Source: Stutzerimonas decontaminans
GTDB taxonomy: Bacteria; Pseudomonadota; Gammaproteobacteria; Pseudomonadales; Pseudomonadaceae
Direction of reading: 5' to 3'
NCBI RefSeq assembly: GCF_000661915.1
Contig: NZ_CP007509.1
Coordinates: 4,539,501 to 4,603,500 of the forward strand
Length of the DNA: 64,000 nt
Below are positions 23,648-33,161 of the stretch, in pieces. Each line of letters begins with the position of its first letter. The first letter of the stretch is position 1. A program made the translations under genes and the position numbers. The notes beneath the pieces are model-generated. The model was given only the letters and a program-made list of their open reading frames with translations. It did not search any database and was not told the DNA's origin.

Positions 23648-23672
23648 GAAAAAACCCGCCGAGAGGCGGGTT
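23648..23672 (-). terminator. Rho-independent terminator of the rpmB-rpmG operon
   Basis: Minus-strand stem AACCCGCC / GGCGGGTT with a 4-base loop (plus 23653-23672), followed by a run of six U, 22 bases after the rpmG stop. Confidence 0.85.
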
Positions 23673-23693
23673 CTTTCTTCAAGGGCCGATCAA

Positions 23694-23849
23694 TTACTTG
23701 ATCTTGGCTTCCTTGTAGATCACGTGCTTGCGTACGACCGGATCGAATTTCTTGATTTCGATCTTGTCGGGGGTGGTGCGCTTGTTCTTGTCGGTGGTGT
23801 AGAAGTGGCCGGTACCGGCGCTGGACACCAAACGGATCAGGTCACGCAT
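23694..23849 (-). CDS. rpmG: 50S ribosomal protein L33
   Basis: A 51-residue basic protein beginning [19 protein letters not shown], with [20 protein letters not shown], typical of L33. It has no CxxC zinc motifs, so it is the zinc-independent form. It lies 11 bp after rpmB, the standard rpmB-rpmG pair, and ends before a strong terminator. Confidence 0.96.
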   Translation of the reverse strand: MRDLIRLVSSAGTGHFYTTDKNKRTTPDKIEIKKFDPVVRKHVIYKEAKIK

Positions 23850-23860
23850 GATTGCTCTCC

Positions 23861-24097
23861 TTAAACCTTTTCGCCGCGGGCGCGCAGCTCGGACAGAACG
23901 ACGTCAATGCCGCGCTTGTCGATGATGCGCATGCCTTTGGCACTCAGGCGCAGACGGACGAAGCGGTTCTCCGACTCGACCCAGAAGCGATGATGCTGCA
24001 GGTTCGGCAGGAAACGACGACGGGTTTTGTTGTTTGCGTGGGAAACGTTGTTCCCGGTTACCGGACCCTTACCGGTAACTTGACAGACTCTCGACAT
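23861..24097 (-). CDS. rpmB: 50S ribosomal protein L28
   Basis: A 78-residue basic protein: [20 protein letters not shown], then [17 protein letters not shown] and [16 protein letters not shown], diagnostic of L28. It is the first gene of the rpmB-rpmG operon behind a clear sigma-70 promoter about 150 bp upstream. Confidence 0.97.
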   Translation of the reverse strand: MSRVCQVTGKGPVTGNNVSHANNKTRRRFLPNLQHHRFWVESENRFVRLRLSAKGMRIIDKRGIDVVLSELRARGEKV

Positions 24098-24246
24098 GCC
24101 TCAGCCCTCTAAAACCACATGCCCAACCCGGCATGGGTTGGCCGCTTGAATTCACTTGTCAGTTCGGCGCTCAGCGCCACGTTTCATGGGGGTCTTACCG
24201 GCCACGTTGCGAACGAAGATACCGGGCCCCTAGAAAAGAGCGCTGC

Positions 24247-24275
24247 TTTATATCAGAAACCCCCCAGAGCAACAA
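24247..24275 (-). promoter_or_regulatory. Sigma-70 promoter of rpmB-rpmG
   Basis: Minus-strand TTGTTG (plus 24270-24275), a 17-base spacer and TATAAA (plus 24247-24252). The predicted start near 24240 gives a leader of about 140 nt. No other feature is visible in the 298 bp between rpmB and the acyl-CoA ligase gene. Confidence 0.7.
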
Positions 24276-24395
24276 GCGCGGATTGATTTTTCCGCCCGAC
24301 TGCTCGCGGCTCACCGAGCCCCGGCAGCATGCATACGGGGCGCATGCAGCCGGTAGTCCCGCTCGTCGCCTCGCTCATCTATATATAAGTAGCGA

Positions 24396-26027
24396 TTAGC
24401 TGGCAGCCGCACTCGCCTCATCACGCAGCTGCCGGCGCAGCAACTTGCCGACCGCGGTCTTCGGCAGCTCGTCGCGCAGCTCGAGAAAGCTCGGCATCTT
24501 GTAGCCGGTAAGGTATTGCCGGCAATGTTCGAGCAAGGCCCGCTCATCAACCGTATCGTCCTTGAGGCTGACGAAAACCTTTACCGCCTCGCCCTTGCGC
24601 GCATCCGGCACGCCCACCGCCACGCATTCGCGCACGGATGGATGCTGCATCAGCACATCCTCGATCTCGTTGGGAAAGACGTTGAAGCCGGAGACCAAGA
24701 TCATGTCCTTCTTGCGGTCGACGATCTTGACGAAGCCATCGGCATCCAGCAGTGCGATATCGCCGGTCTTCAGCCAGCCATCGGGTGTGAGCACCTTGGC
24801 CGTCTCGTCCGGACGCTGCCAGTAACCCTGCATGACCTGCGGGCCACGCAGCCACAATTCTCCCGGCGTTTCCGGCGGCACGTCGTTGCCCTCGTCATCC
24901 ACGGTGCGCAGCTCGGTCTCGATCAGCGCCTGGCCGATGTAGCCTTCGCGGTAGGGGCTCAGCTGAGTGCCGGTCGCGACCACCGGCGACGCCTCGGTCA
25001 GGCCGAAACCTTCGCGAATCGGTGCGCCGGTCAGCGCCTGCCAACGGCGGCCGACCTCACTGTTCAGCGGCGCGCCGCCGGACGTCGCCCACTTCAGGTG
25101 GGAGAAATCGATGCGGCGAAATTCCGGATGATTCATCAACCCGACGAACAGCGTGTTGATGCCGCTGAGCAGGCTGAACGGATGGCGCTGCATGGCACCG
25201 ATGGTTTCGTCCAGATTGCGCCCGTCGCGGATGAATACGGTATGCAGGCCCATGCCCACCGAACTCAGGCAGTTCGTGGCGAAAGCCATGATGTGATACA
25301 GCGGCAATGGGGCGATACGCACGTCCTTTTCCGGCTCGAGCAGACCAGGCTGGTCGAACAGCTCGATGGTCTGCAGCACGTTGGCCAGCAGGTTGCGGTG
25401 CGTGAGCATCGCCCCCTTGGACACGCCAGTCGTGCCGCCGGTGTACTGCAGCAGCGCCAGGCGGTCGAGACCTGCCTCGCGCTGCACCGGCGATCTCTGT
25501 TCGCCCAGGCGCAGCGCCTGCATGAAGCGCAGCGTTCCGTCCTCCTGGCTTTCGTAGATTGGCTGTTGCAGGTCATCGACACTAGTCAGGATGATCTGCT
25601 GCAGCTCGGTATCCGCCTGCACCGCGCGTACCAGCGGCAACAGACGATCAAGCACGAGGATCGCCTTGGCGCCGGAATCGTGGAACTGATGGCGGGCTTC
25701 GGCGGCGGTGTACTGCGGATTGGTGTTGACGATCACCAGCCCGGCCTTGAGCGCCCCGAACACGGCGATGGGATACTGCAAGCAATTGGGCAGCTGTAGC
25801 GCCAGCCGGTCACCCGGTTGCAGACCCGCGTGATACCGCAGGTAGCGCGCGAAGGCGTCGGCACGACTGCCCAGCTCGGCGTACGTGAGGTGGTCGTCAC
25901 CACAGGAAAATGCCGTGCGCTGCGGATGCGTCGCGCAGGCTTGAGAAAGCAGGTCATGGACGTTCTGGTAGCCGCCACGGGCGAGTTCGGCAGCCACGTA
26001 GCCTTGCGCGGAAGCGGACATCGACAT
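24396..26027 (-). CDS. Long-chain acyl-CoA synthetase (AMP-binding, FadD-like)
   Basis: A 543-residue adenylate-forming ligase that activates fatty acids to acyl-CoA. P-loop YTGGTTGVSKGAMLTHRN near residue 200, A-motif GFGLTEASPVV near 345, TGDIALLDADGFVKIVDRKK near 420 and catalytic-lysine region LPKTAVGKLLRR near 525 are all present. It is divergent from an IclR regulator with 163 bp between the starts. The chain-length preference cannot be read from sequence; regulation by the neighbouring IclR protein is inferred. Confidence 0.88.
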   Translation of the reverse strand: MSMSASAQGYVAAELARGGYQNVHDLLSQACATHPQRTAFSCGDDHLTYAELGSRADAFARYLRYHAGLQPGDRLALQLPNCLQYPIAVFGALKAGLVIVNTNPQYTAAEARHQFHDSGAKAILVLDRLLPLVRAVQADTELQQIILTSVDDLQQPIYESQEDGTLRFMQALRLGEQRSPVQREAGLDRLALLQYTGGTTGVSKGAMLTHRNLLANVLQTIELFDQPGLLEPEKDVRIAPLPLYHIMAFATNCLSSVGMGLHTVFIRDGRNLDETIGAMQRHPFSLLSGINTLFVGLMNHPEFRRIDFSHLKWATSGGAPLNSEVGRRWQALTGAPIREGFGLTEASPVVATGTQLSPYREGYIGQALIETELRTVDDEGNDVPPETPGELWLRGPQVMQGYWQRPDETAKVLTPDGWLKTGDIALLDADGFVKIVDRKKDMILVSGFNVFPNEIEDVLMQHPSVRECVAVGVPDARKGEAVKVFVSLKDDTVDERALLEHCRQYLTGYKMPSFLELRDELPKTAVGKLLRRQLRDEASAAAS

Positions 26028-26190
26028 TCTCCAAAATGAATTATTGTTTTACTGTGCGAAACTGGATGTCGAATCCGATAGTAGTAGATCGCTTTTTCCG
26101 TCGCAATGATCGCCAATGGCCGCACTGCCCGGCATCGGGCGATCTGCTATCGTTCGCCACCGCTGCCCACTAGCCAGACAGACCGAGACC

Positions 26191-26976
26191 ATGAGCGACG
26201 ACATCGAAGACACCGGCACACCCAAGGATCGCAAGTTCGTCGAAGCCCTCGCCCGCGGGCTGGACGTGCTGCGTGCCTTTACCCATGGCTCGGTGGTGAT
26301 GGGCAACCAGGACATCGCACGCATCACCGGGCTACCCAAGCCCACCGTGTCGCGCATGACCTACACCCTGACCAAGCTCGGCTACCTCAGCTATTCGCAG
26401 CAGCTGGAGAAGTACCAGCTCGATTCCGGCGTGCTGGCGCTCGGCTACGCCTACGTCTCCAATCTGCGTGTGCGCCAGCTGGCCAAGCCGTACATGGATG
26501 AATTCGCCCGCCGCTCCAACACCACGGTGGGCCTGACCTGCCGCGACCGGCTGTCGATGATCTACGTGGAAAACTGCCGCCCGGCCGAGGTCACCACCCT
26601 ACGCATGGACGCCGGCGTGCGTCTGCCGCTTGCCACCACCGCCGCCGGTCGCGCCTTTCTCGCCGCCACGCCGGAAAAGGAACGTGAGCATCTGATGGCC
26701 GCGCTGGCGGCCAAGTATGGGGATGGCTGGGCCGCCATCGAGGCGTCGCTGCACGCCTCGTTCGAGGAGTTCTTACAGCACGGCTTCTGCCTGTCGCTCG
26801 GTGACTGGGACCGCAACGTAATGGCCGCCGGCGTACCGCTGCACCTGGCCGACGGCAGCATCATGGCGTTGACCTGCGGTGCACCGTCATTCCAGCTCAG
26901 CGAGGACACCCTGAAGAACTCGCTGGCCCACCAGCTGGAAATGCTCGCCCGCGATATCGAAAGCCTCGGCGTCTGA
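26191..26976 (+). CDS. IclR-family transcriptional regulator
   Basis: A 261-residue regulator with an N-terminal winged helix (ALARGLDVLRAF, NQDIARITGLPKPTVSRMTY) and a C-terminal effector-binding domain (LPLATTAAGRAFLAATPEKE near 150; RNVMAAGVPLHLADGSIMAL near 215). ATG 26191 follows a weak GACCGAGACC; the in-frame start at 26116 would overlap the divergent promoter. The related PcaR/PobR group controls aromatic or fatty acid catabolism. Control of the divergent ligase gene is likely. Confidence 0.85.
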   Translation: MSDDIEDTGTPKDRKFVEALARGLDVLRAFTHGSVVMGNQDIARITGLPKPTVSRMTYTLTKLGYLSYSQQLEKYQLDSGVLALGYAYVSNLRVRQLAKPYMDEFARRSNTTVGLTCRDRLSMIYVENCRPAEVTTLRMDAGVRLPLATTAAGRAFLAATPEKEREHLMAALAAKYGDGWAAIEASLHASFEEFLQHGFCLSLGDWDRNVMAAGVPLHLADGSIMALTCGAPSFQLSEDTLKNSLAHQLEMLARDIESLGV

Positions 26977-26979
26977 TCG

Positions 26980-27558
26980 TCAGGCCCTGACGCTGGCCCA
27001 GGCAATGTCCGCGAGCAGCTCGCGGCAGTCCGCCAGCGCGGTGCGGGAACGTCCCGCCAGCCAGTTGCGCGCCATGTCATGGCAGGGTCCGATCACCACC
27101 GCGAGAAAGCAGTCGCCGGGCATACGCCGAAAGGCTCCGCTTTCCCGATGGCGCCGCAGAATCGCTCCGACCCGCTCGCCGTGGGTGCGATTGACCTCGC
27201 GCAGCCGTTCGCCCATCTCGCCGGCCTCGACCCGCCCGCGGTTGTGCAGGACGAAGCGCGCCCAATCCGGGTTCGCCACCACCCAGTCGATGTAGCTGGT
27301 GACGAACAGCCGGACGCAGGCCTCGGCATCCAGCGTCTCGATCAGCCCGGCTTCCAGCAGCGCGGCATACTCACCAATGCCTTCCAGATACAGCGCGGCG
27401 ATGATCCGCTCACGATTGCCGAAATGGTGATAGAGGCTGCCGATGCTGGCGCCGGAGCGATCACGAATCATCTCGATGGTGGTCGCCTCGACGCCGAACT
27501 CGGTGAAACAGGCGAGTGCGGCCTGAAGGATTTCCTGCTTGCGGCTACTACGGGCCAT
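26980..27558 (-). CDS. TetR/AcrR-family transcriptional regulator
   Basis: A 192-residue regulator. N-terminal helix-turn-helix: ARSSRKQEILQAALACFTEF, then GASIGSLYHHFGNRERIIAA at about residues 34-53. A variable ligand-binding domain with a possible acyl-CoA or xenobiotic ligand follows. Its start lies 17 bp from a perfect 6-5-6 palindrome in the 100-bp gap to the divergent hydrolase gene, which fits auto-repression and hydrolase control. It converges on the IclR gene with a 3-bp gap. Confidence 0.87.
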   Translation of the reverse strand: MARSSRKQEILQAALACFTEFGVEATTIEMIRDRSGASIGSLYHHFGNRERIIAALYLEGIGEYAALLEAGLIETLDAEACVRLFVTSYIDWVVANPDWARFVLHNRGRVEAGEMGERLREVNRTHGERVGAILRRHRESGAFRRMPGDCFLAVVIGPCHDMARNWLAGRSRTALADCRELLADIAWASVRA

Positions 27559-27575
27559 CCGGCCTCCCGTCTGAA

Positions 27576-27592
27576 CTAGAATATTTTTCTAG
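27576..27592. promoter_or_regulatory. Palindromic operator, probable TetR site
   Basis: CTAGAA-TATTT-TTCTAG, a perfect 6-bp inverted repeat around a 5-bp AT centre, lies 17 bp before the TetR start and 66 bp before the divergent hydrolase start. Size and position suit a TetR dimer site. Confidence 0.6.
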
Positions 27593-27658
27593 AATTACCT
27601 TCTACCCCTCGTATACTGCACCGATCGCAGCAATCGCAGAAGCGCGGAGAACAACAAG

Positions 27659-28543
27659 ATGGCGACGATACAGGTTGAAGAACGCTCCATCGACAATGGC
27701 AACGGCCATGCCCTGTCCAGCTACTGGTATCAGCCGAGCAGCGCGCCATGCGGCGTCGTGCTGATCGCGCCGGCGATGGGCGTGCCGCAGCGCTTCTACA
27801 CCGACTTCGCCACCTGGCTCGCCGAGCGCGGCTATCAGGTGGTGACCTTCGATTACCTGGGCATGGGCCGCTCGCGGCGAATGCCGCTTCGCCAGCTGGA
27901 CGTGGACATCCTCGACTGGGCGCGCCATGACTGCAGCGCGATGCTGGACGTGGCCGCTGAAGCCGCCGGCGAATTGCCGCTGTACTGGATCGGCCACAGC
28001 GTCGGCGCGCAGATTCTGCCGCTGGTCAAAGGCCATGAGCGCCTGACCCGCATCGTCACCATCGCCGCCGGCAGCGGCTACTGGCGCGAGAACAGCCCGC
28101 AGATCCGCAACAAGGCGTGGCTGCTCTGGCATGGTCTGGCGCCCGTGCTGACTGCGGTGGCGGGTTACTTCCCGGGCGCTCGCATCGGGGCGGTCGGCGA
28201 CCTGCCGGCCGGGGTCATTCGCCAGTGGCGGCGATGGTGCCTGCATCCGGACTATCTGGTCGGTGTCGAAGGCGAGCCCGTGCGTCAGGCCTTCGCGGCG
28301 GTACGCACACCGCTGACCTCGCTGTCCTTCAGCGACGACGAAATGATGTCGGCGCGCAACACCGAATCCCTGCATGGCTTCTACAGCTCGGCGCCGAAGA
28401 TCATGCAGCGCATCGCGCCCGCGGAAATCGGCGCCGCGCGGATCGGCCACTTCGGCTTCTTCCGTCGCGGTTTCGCCGACAACCTCTGGACGCCGCATCT
28501 GTTGCCAGAGCTGATGCCGAGCCAACCACAAACGGTGGCGTGA
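27659..28543 (+). CDS. Alpha/beta hydrolase (serine aminopeptidase S33-like)
   Basis: A 294-residue cytosolic hydrolase. The nucleophile elbow is IGHSVGAQ (Ser near residue 119), the oxyanion-side strand is VVLIAPAMGVPQRFY, GYQVVTFDYLGMGRS follows, and the likely catalytic His lies in IGHFGFFRR near 263. Close relatives are annotated as esterases or lysophospholipases. It is divergent from the TetR gene and followed 145 bp later by an MFS transporter in the same direction. Substrate unknown. Confidence 0.8.
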   Translation: MATIQVEERSIDNGNGHALSSYWYQPSSAPCGVVLIAPAMGVPQRFYTDFATWLAERGYQVVTFDYLGMGRSRRMPLRQLDVDILDWARHDCSAMLDVAAEAAGELPLYWIGHSVGAQILPLVKGHERLTRIVTIAAGSGYWRENSPQIRNKAWLLWHGLAPVLTAVAGYFPGARIGAVGDLPAGVIRQWRRWCLHPDYLVGVEGEPVRQAFAAVRTPLTSLSFSDDEMMSARNTESLHGFYSSAPKIMQRIAPAEIGAARIGHFGFFRRGFADNLWTPHLLPELMPSQPQTVA

Positions 28544-28688
28544 CTCCAAGCGCACTAATTTCGCAGAGCGGAACACTGCTAGCATATTTCGAAACATATG
28601 CAGGGGTTATTCACCTTGCCGGATGGCGGATCTCCGACAAAAGTGAGGATGGGCTGGTTACAGCCCTCCTTGCCAATGGAGCCTTGCC

Positions 28689-30035
28689 ATGCACAACAAC
28701 AATAACGGCTACCCCTCGCAAACCCGCGCCTGGGTCACGGTCGCCATCCTCATGCTCGCCTATGTGCTGTCCTTCGTCGATCGGCAGATCCTCAACCTGC
28801 TGGTCGAGCCGATCCGTCGTGATCTGGATATCACCGACACCCACATGAGCCTGCTGATGGGCTTCTCCTTTGCGGTGTTCTACACAATCTGCGGCGTGCC
28901 CATCGGACGCCTGGCCGACCGCAAGAGCCGCCGCGGCATCATCGCCATCGGCGTGCTGGTGTGGAGCCTGATGACCGCGCTGTGCGGCACCGCGCGGACC
29001 TTCTGGCAGTTCCTCGTGTTCCGCATCGGCGTCGGTGTCGGCGAGGCGGCGCTGTCGCCTTCGGCCTATTCACTGATCGCCGACAGCTTCCCGCCCAAGC
29101 TGCGCGGCACCGCGATGAGCGTCTATTCGATGGGCATCTACATCGGCTCCGGCCTGGCCTTCCTGCTCGGCGGGCTGGTGGTCAAGTTCGCCTCGGCACA
29201 GGGCGATGTGGAGCTGCCGGTGCTCGGCATGGTGCGCCCCTGGCAGCTGATCTTCCTCGTACTCGGCGCGGCTGGCGTGCTGTTCACTGCTGTGCTGTTG
29301 CTGATCCGCGAGCCGTCGCGCAAGGGCATCGGTGCCGGCGTTGAGGTACCGCTGAGCGAGGTGGCCGGCTATATCCGCCAGAATCGTCGCACCGTGCTCT
29401 GCCACAACTTCGGCTTCGCCTGCCTGGCCTTCGCTGCTTATGGCAGTTCGGCGTGGATCCCGACGTTCTTCATCCGCACCTACGGCTGGTCGGCCAGCGA
29501 CGTCGGCGTGCTCTATGGCTCGGTGGTGGCGGTGGCCGGCTCGATCGGCATCATCGCCGGCGGGCGGCTGTCGGACCTGCTGCACCGCCGCGGTTATCGC
29601 GACGCGCCGCTGCGCGTCGGCATCATCTCCGCCGCGCTGACCCTGCCGCTCAACCTCGCCTACCTGGCCGGCACCGGCGAACTGGCGCTGGCGCTGATCG
29701 CCCTGCACGTCTTCACCATCGCCATGCCCTTCGGCGTCGGCCCGGCGGCGATCCAGGAAATCATGCCCAACTCCATGCGCGGCCAGGCGTCGGCGGTGTA
29801 CCTGTTCGTCATCACCATGGTCGGCCTGGGCATCGGCCCGACCGCGGTGGCGCTGGGCACCGATTTCGTCTTCGGCGACGACAACGCCCTGCGCTACTCG
29901 CTGCTGATCGTCACCGGCATCGCACTAGTCGGCGCCATGATCCTGCTCAGCATGGGCCTCAAGCACTACCGCGGCAGCCTGGATCGGCTGCAGGAGTGGA
30001 AACCGCAAGGTGCAGCCACACCTGCCCCGGCGTGA
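28689..30035 (+). CDS. MFS transporter (spinster-like)
   Basis: A 448-residue, 12-helix major facilitator with the loop 2-3 motif GRLADRKSRRGIIAIG near residue 75, an N-terminal LAYVLSFVDRQILNLLVEPI typical of spinster/hexuronate-type carriers, and a second-half counterpart GGRLSDLLHRRGYRD. The ribosome site GGAGCC precedes ATG 28689. Substrate is unknown; lipophilic metabolites or organic acids are usual. It may be induced together with the hydrolase gene. Confidence 0.85.
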   Translation: MHNNNNGYPSQTRAWVTVAILMLAYVLSFVDRQILNLLVEPIRRDLDITDTHMSLLMGFSFAVFYTICGVPIGRLADRKSRRGIIAIGVLVWSLMTALCGTARTFWQFLVFRIGVGVGEAALSPSAYSLIADSFPPKLRGTAMSVYSMGIYIGSGLAFLLGGLVVKFASAQGDVELPVLGMVRPWQLIFLVLGAAGVLFTAVLLLIREPSRKGIGAGVEVPLSEVAGYIRQNRRTVLCHNFGFACLAFAAYGSSAWIPTFFIRTYGWSASDVGVLYGSVVAVAGSIGIIAGGRLSDLLHRRGYRDAPLRVGIISAALTLPLNLAYLAGTGELALALIALHVFTIAMPFGVGPAAIQEIMPNSMRGQASAVYLFVITMVGLGIGPTAVALGTDFVFGDDNALRYSLLIVTGIALVGAMILLSMGLKHYRGSLDRLQEWKPQGAATPAPA

Positions 30036-30375
30036 CAGATCGACGCATGGCGGCCAGTACATACTTGCGTGCACTGGTCGCCGGCGGTCAGATCGTTACT
30101 GCCCAATAAGCCTTGTGCGGCGTCAACTTCAGCCCGCCAGGATTGTCGGCCCACTGAGCTGAAAACCGACCACCACGGTACTGCCAAACCACTGCCGCTT
30201 CAGCCGCTCGGACTCGGATTGCCGTCCTAGACGCTTTTGGGTTTGTGATGCAGGCCATATTTGTGTGTAATTGCCGGCCATTTCAGGGATTGAAACGGCA
30301 GCCCCGTCGGCACTGCAACGGCCGTCGCGTCAGTCCTGAATGCTACCTGCCAGCCATTCAGACAAGGACTACTTC
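30036..30375. other. Intergenic region before the envelope lipoprotein operon
   Basis: A 340-bp region with no convincing gene. Small frames lack ribosome sites. The last 140 bp should hold the promoter of the three-gene operon that follows; I could not fix a -35/-10 pair with confidence. Confidence 0.5.
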
Positions 30376-31260
30376 ATGGGCTTCGCAAAAAAAACCAGTG
30401 TGCTGCTGCTCAGCAGCGCCATCGTGTTCAGCGCCGGTTGCGCCAACATGGCCGAAAACGAGTGGGCGAACAAAGAGAACATCGGCACCCTCGTCGGCAC
30501 CGCAGCAGGCATCCTCATCGGCAGCCAGGTCGGAAACGGTAGCGGTCGCACCGCAGCGATGATCGCAGGCGCACTGGCCGGCGGTTACCTTGGCAAGACC
30601 ATCGGCGCGAAGCTCGATGCGCGGGATCGCGAAGCGTTGGCCCAGCAGACCCAGCAAGCGCTGCAGCACACGCAGGATGGTCAAGCCACCCAGTGGTCGT
30701 CGAGCCACAGCGATGCCAAAGCCACCATCACGCCGATCAAGACCGAAACCGTGCAGCGCGAAGTTGCGGTCAAACGCACGCCCAAGGTGCAGCCGGTAGC
30801 GAACATGACGCTGATCAACCAGCCCTACCAGGCGGTGAAATCGGCGAACGTACGCAATGCGCCCGACCTTAAAGCCGAAAAGGTTGCAGGGTTGCCAGCC
30901 GGCACCACCTTTACCGCGATTGGTCGCACCGACAATGACTGGATCATGGTGGGCCGCCGCGGCGTAACCATCGGCTACGTCTATGCGCCGCTGGTGGTAC
31001 AGGTCAAAAAACCGGTCCAGTCAACCCAAACCGCTGCAGCCGAAACGGCTACCGATCTCGACAGCCTTGATGTCGCCAGCGCAGCGTCCAAGGGCATCGA
31101 CCTGGACGCCATCGATCTGGACGCTGTGCCAGTAGAGCAAGCCATGACGGCTCAGACCACCTGCCGGACGATCAAGTACGACGTGACAGCCCAGGGCAGC
31201 AATGAGCAGCAGACTGCCAAGGCGTGCCAGGCGGCCGACGGTGCCTGGGAGCTGATCTGA
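30376..31260 (+). CDS. Lipoprotein with glycine zipper and SH3b domain
   Basis: A 294-residue lipoprotein: signal KKTSVLLLSSAIVFSAGC with lipobox SAGC (Cys near residue 22), a glycine-zipper membrane segment at about 36-72 (TAAGILIGSQVGNGSGRTAA, AGALAGGYLGKTIGAKLDA), and a bacterial SH3 domain at about 155-215 (KSANVRNAPDLKAEKVAGLP). The C-terminus has CRTIKYDV...CQAADGAWELI, possibly disulfide-bonded. It is probably an outer-membrane or peptidoglycan-contacting envelope protein. Its stop shares a base with the next start. Function unknown. Confidence 0.75.
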   Translation: MGFAKKTSVLLLSSAIVFSAGCANMAENEWANKENIGTLVGTAAGILIGSQVGNGSGRTAAMIAGALAGGYLGKTIGAKLDARDREALAQQTQQALQHTQDGQATQWSSSHSDAKATITPIKTETVQREVAVKRTPKVQPVANMTLINQPYQAVKSANVRNAPDLKAEKVAGLPAGTTFTAIGRTDNDWIMVGRRGVTIGYVYAPLVVQVKKPVQSTQTAAAETATDLDSLDVASAASKGIDLDAIDLDAVPVEQAMTAQTTCRTIKYDVTAQGSNEQQTAKACQAADGAWELI

Positions 31261-33161
31261 TGAACGTACGCCACATTTCCCTACTGGCCATCAGCCTGGC
31301 CGTAGCGGCTTCGGCCCAGGCAGCCAGCCACCGCCTGGCCTACTCCAAGGCGGAGAACGTCGAGGTTTTCGTTGACCATGCCGATGGCCAACCTTGGTGC
31401 AGCGACAACCTGAAGCTGCGTTTCGCGTTTGCCGGCCCAGCCGATCAGGACGCCATCAACCGCCTGCTGCCAAAACTTGGTGGCCTGTTCGCCAGCCAGT
31501 GCTCGAGCGCCACGCAACTGAGCTGGAGCGGCGTCGATAGCACGGGCAAGACCCAGGCCAGCGGTAACGCCAGCCAGGCCGCCGGCTGGCTGGCGCAAGC
31601 GACGAGTACTGCCCCGGCAGCCCCGCAACCTGCAGTCGAGCAAGCACCTGCGCCAACCGTCGCCCAAGCACCGGCTGAGGCCCCCGCTTCCGCTGCACCT
31701 GTTGCGAGCGAGACCGCTCCGACCAGTGCAGAGCCGGAACCGGCCAAGCCGACGCAGGCCGAAGCACCACAAGCCCCGGCTGCATCACCTGCGCCGGTAG
31801 CGGCTGTCGCCGATGCCAAACCCGCTGAGCGGGCAGAAGCGCCAGTCCCGGCTGCGCAGGCCGTGGCCGCCGCTCCCGTTATCGCCAAAGAGTTCAGCGT
31901 CAACGGCTGGCAACCGCCACTGGCCCGCGACGTATTCGCCAAGGCCGACTTCATTACCGCAATTGTCGATCAGAACGGCTGTCGCTTCCGCCTGGGCTTC
32001 AAGCCGGAGGACGACATAGCGAATATCTCCGCGACATCCAGCGGCGTGACGTGCGGCCCGGACGGCTATGCGCAGGGCTCCGGCTCGCTGACGCTCAACC
32101 GCCGCGACGGCGTGCGTCTGCATCAGTTCAAAGGCAGCTTCCTCGATGGCCTGGAAATCTACGGCGACGCGCCGCAGCTTCCGGTAGTGGGCATCGACCA
32201 GCGCAAGAATCTGCTGTTGCTGTTGCATAGCGAACCTGCCAGCAAGGTGCATTACCTGCTGCGCATGGGCCATAGCTATAACGGCCACTGGAATGCCGGC
32301 AGCGTCACGCTGATCGCACTGACCGAGAATCGTGAGCTTTTCCGCGATCTGGAAAGCATTCGCCGGACAATCGACCTCGCCACTGCACACCTGGACAAGA
32401 GCGCGCCGAAGATCAGGGCGATCCATTTCTACGGCATGCGGGATCTGGAAAAAGGACTGCACGAAGGCGACCGCGATTTCTGGCTTTACGACATATCGCT
32501 GTCACGTCATTACCGTACGCAGAAGTGGGAATACGACCCGGCTCGGGCCGATAACCACCTGTTCGCTTACGAGCGCAAGGAAGCTGAACTGCAGCGCCGA
32601 GCCGAGCTGGAGCGCGAGCGTGAAGCCCAGCGTCAGCGCGAATTGCTTGCCCGCCAGGCAGAGCAACAGCTGCAACTGTATCGCCAGCTGCGCCGTGAAA
32701 CCCGCAAACCCGAAGAGCTCTATGGACGCATCCTCAGCGATGCCAGCTACGCGCCGTTCAGTGGCGGCGGCTATGCCTCGATGATGCAAGGCCGTGCGCA
32801 ACGCTACAGCCAGATCGTGCATATCGATGGCAAAACCGATGGTGGCTGGGAGGTCGACTATCCGTACGCCGCCGTACTGGATACCAAAGACAGCGAGCAA
32901 AGCGCCGACAAGGGCTGGTTCCTGGTCAAGGGCGAGGCGCGGCTGGACGCGTCGCGCAAGGATGAGCAAAACCTGCCGCTGACGCTAATCAGCGCCACCA
33001 CGCTACAAGCCTGCAGCGAAAAGGGCTGCGCCGATCTACGCGACCCGCTGAAACTTGCACGCCATGAAATCGGTGACCCGGACTGGACGCCGGAAGAGGC
33101 CAGATCGCTGATACAACAAGCCTGGCCCGAACGTGCCGAGCTCCAAGGAGATGACGAATGA
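31260..33161 (+). CDS. Exported protein of unknown function with Ala/Pro linker and coiled coil
   Basis: A 633-residue exported protein with signal peptide HISLLAISLAVAASAQA. A small domain (about 20-110) precedes a long alanine/proline-rich low-complexity linker (about 115-215), then a globular region (FITAIVDQNGCRFRLGFKPE, LLLLLHSEPASKVHYLLRMG), a charged Arg/Glu/Gln helix predicted to coil (about 440-490) and a C-terminal domain with YAAVLDTKDSEQSADKGWF. I recognise no family. It is translationally coupled on both sides, so it should act with the lipoprotein and the next protein in the envelope. Confidence 0.65.
   Translation: MNVRHISLLAISLAVAASAQAASHRLAYSKAENVEVFVDHADGQPWCSDNLKLRFAFAGPADQDAINRLLPKLGGLFASQCSSATQLSWSGVDSTGKTQASGNASQAAGWLAQATSTAPAAPQPAVEQAPAPTVAQAPAEAPASAAPVASETAPTSAEPEPAKPTQAEAPQAPAASPAPVAAVADAKPAERAEAPVPAAQAVAAAPVIAKEFSVNGWQPPLARDVFAKADFITAIVDQNGCRFRLGFKPEDDIANISATSSGVTCGPDGYAQGSGSLTLNRRDGVRLHQFKGSFLDGLEIYGDAPQLPVVGIDQRKNLLLLLHSEPASKVHYLLRMGHSYNGHWNAGSVTLIALTENRELFRDLESIRRTIDLATAHLDKSAPKIRAIHFYGMRDLEKGLHEGDRDFWLYDISLSRHYRTQKWEYDPARADNHLFAYERKEAELQRRAELEREREAQRQRELLARQAEQQLQLYRQLRRETRKPEELYGRILSDASYAPFSGGGYASMMQGRAQRYSQIVHIDGKTDGGWEVDYPYAAVLDTKDSEQSADKGWFLVKGEARLDASRKDEQNLPLTLISATTLQACSEKGCADLRDPLKLARHEIGDPDWTPEEARSLIQQAWPERAELQGDDE

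Noticed and set aside
23518..23693. Cobalamin riboswitch before nrdJa
   Set aside because: The leader is short and shows no B12-box-like conserved core; the only clear structure is the rpmG terminator.
28117..28848. 243-residue plus-strand frame over the hydrolase/MFS junction
   Set aside because: Out-of-frame shadow of the hydrolase and the MFS gene; no domain.
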